Below the pieces are notes generated by a model. The model did not search any database. It saw only the letters and a list, made by a program, of their open reading frames with translations, and was not told where the DNA came from. From positions 9,074 through 58,684 of the forward strand of contig NZ_STFX01000060.1 of NCBI RefSeq assembly GCF_005222915.1: 49,611 nt of DNA, read 5' to 3'. Source of the stretch: Rhizobium sp. FKL33 (GTDB lineage: Bacteria; Pseudomonadota; Alphaproteobacteria; Rhizobiales; Rhizobiaceae). Positions 49,546 through 49,611 of this stretch are shown here, in pieces (the stretch's first letter is position 1; each line of letters opens with the position of its first letter). A program made the translations under genes and the position numbers.

Positions 49546-49611
49546 TCATAACGCCTTTATCCAGATGCGAGTAGCAATGAGTTTGACGGCGGCGAGGAAA
49601 TTGGCCGGATT
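49546..49611 (-). mobile_element. C-terminus of an IS5-family transposase (partial)
   Basis: On the minus strand the frame gives NPANFLAAVKLIATRIWIKAL and a TGA at 49546-49548, the usual ending of IS5-type transposases (NFLAAVKLA-RIW). The rest lies past the right edge, so I cannot tell if the element is intact. Confidence 0.7.

Overview
The window looks like chromosome of an alphaproteobacterium of the order Hyphomicrobiales (Rhizobiales). The evidence is high-GC coding sequence, a MucR/Ros regulator, a SufE - DUF5330 - PAS histidine kinase - peptidoglycan-binding block of rhizobial type, a DnaA domain IV-like protein next to a DUF6456 protein, TTAACC (CtrA-like) half-sites, and a KpsE/M/T capsule exporter. 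I cannot name the genus from sequence alone.

Layout. 1-2665 (minus): the 5' 888 codons of a large STAND ATPase with an N-terminal PD-(D/E)XK nuclease-like domain and a C-terminal array of almost identical 34-residue repeats that runs off the left edge. This is the best candidate for a poorly described system and looks like an Avs-type antiphage sensor. 3160-9002 (plus): a complete, translationally coupled seven-gene Mnh/Mrp/Pha Na+(K+)/H+ antiporter operon, mnhA-G. 9550-11453: mucR, then a DnaA domain IV-like HTH protein under a 30-bp inverted repeat, then a DUF6456 protein. 11638-13816: a secreted alpha/beta hydrolase, a hypothetical protein, and a HicB/HicA-type pair whose toxin is frameshifted. 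13926-20032: sufE, DUF5330, a cell-cycle-type histidine kinase, a peptidoglycan-binding protein, a LuxR-type regulator, a DksA/TraR zinc finger protein, and uspA under a perfect FNR/FixK box.

20051-26312 is a capsule region: sulfotransferase-like protein, small coiled-coil protein and glycosyltransferase on the minus strand, then kpsE-kpsM-kpsT on the plus strand; the KpsT is strongly degenerate. 26464-26540 is tRNA-Pro(CGG) with its own promoter. 26655-34789 holds a small membrane protein, a TetR regulator with terminator, a CpxR/CpxA-like two-component pair with GTAAA direct repeats upstream, a DUF1236 protein, an RcnR-type metal sensor with palindromic operator plus an RcnA nickel/cobalt exporter, a soluble chemoreceptor and a small secreted protein.

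34786-37671 is an accessory patch: NADAR protein, three hypothetical proteins, an orphan HTH antitoxin and an IS5-like transposase remnant. 37750-40832 is a marR-emrB-emrA multidrug efflux operon with a 9-bp inverted repeat upstream. 40999-43868: a nitrilase-fold protein lacking key catalytic residues, a BrnT/HTH toxin-antitoxin pair, an antitoxin/Doc (Fic) pair and a SnoaL-like protein. 43936-46514: a membrane chemoreceptor and a hypothetical protein. 46522-48711: a DeoR regulator divergent from a class II fructose-bisphosphate aldolase, with repeated TTTC motifs between them. The right edge holds a hypothetical protein whose 3' end runs into the C-terminus of an IS5-type transposase.

Core functions (ion homeostasis, Fe-S assembly, cell-cycle signalling, glycolysis) are thus interspersed with envelope, metal and drug stress genes and with defence or selfish modules. 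The defence-like and mobile genes sit at both window edges and at about 13.4, 35-37.7 and 42-43.5 kb.
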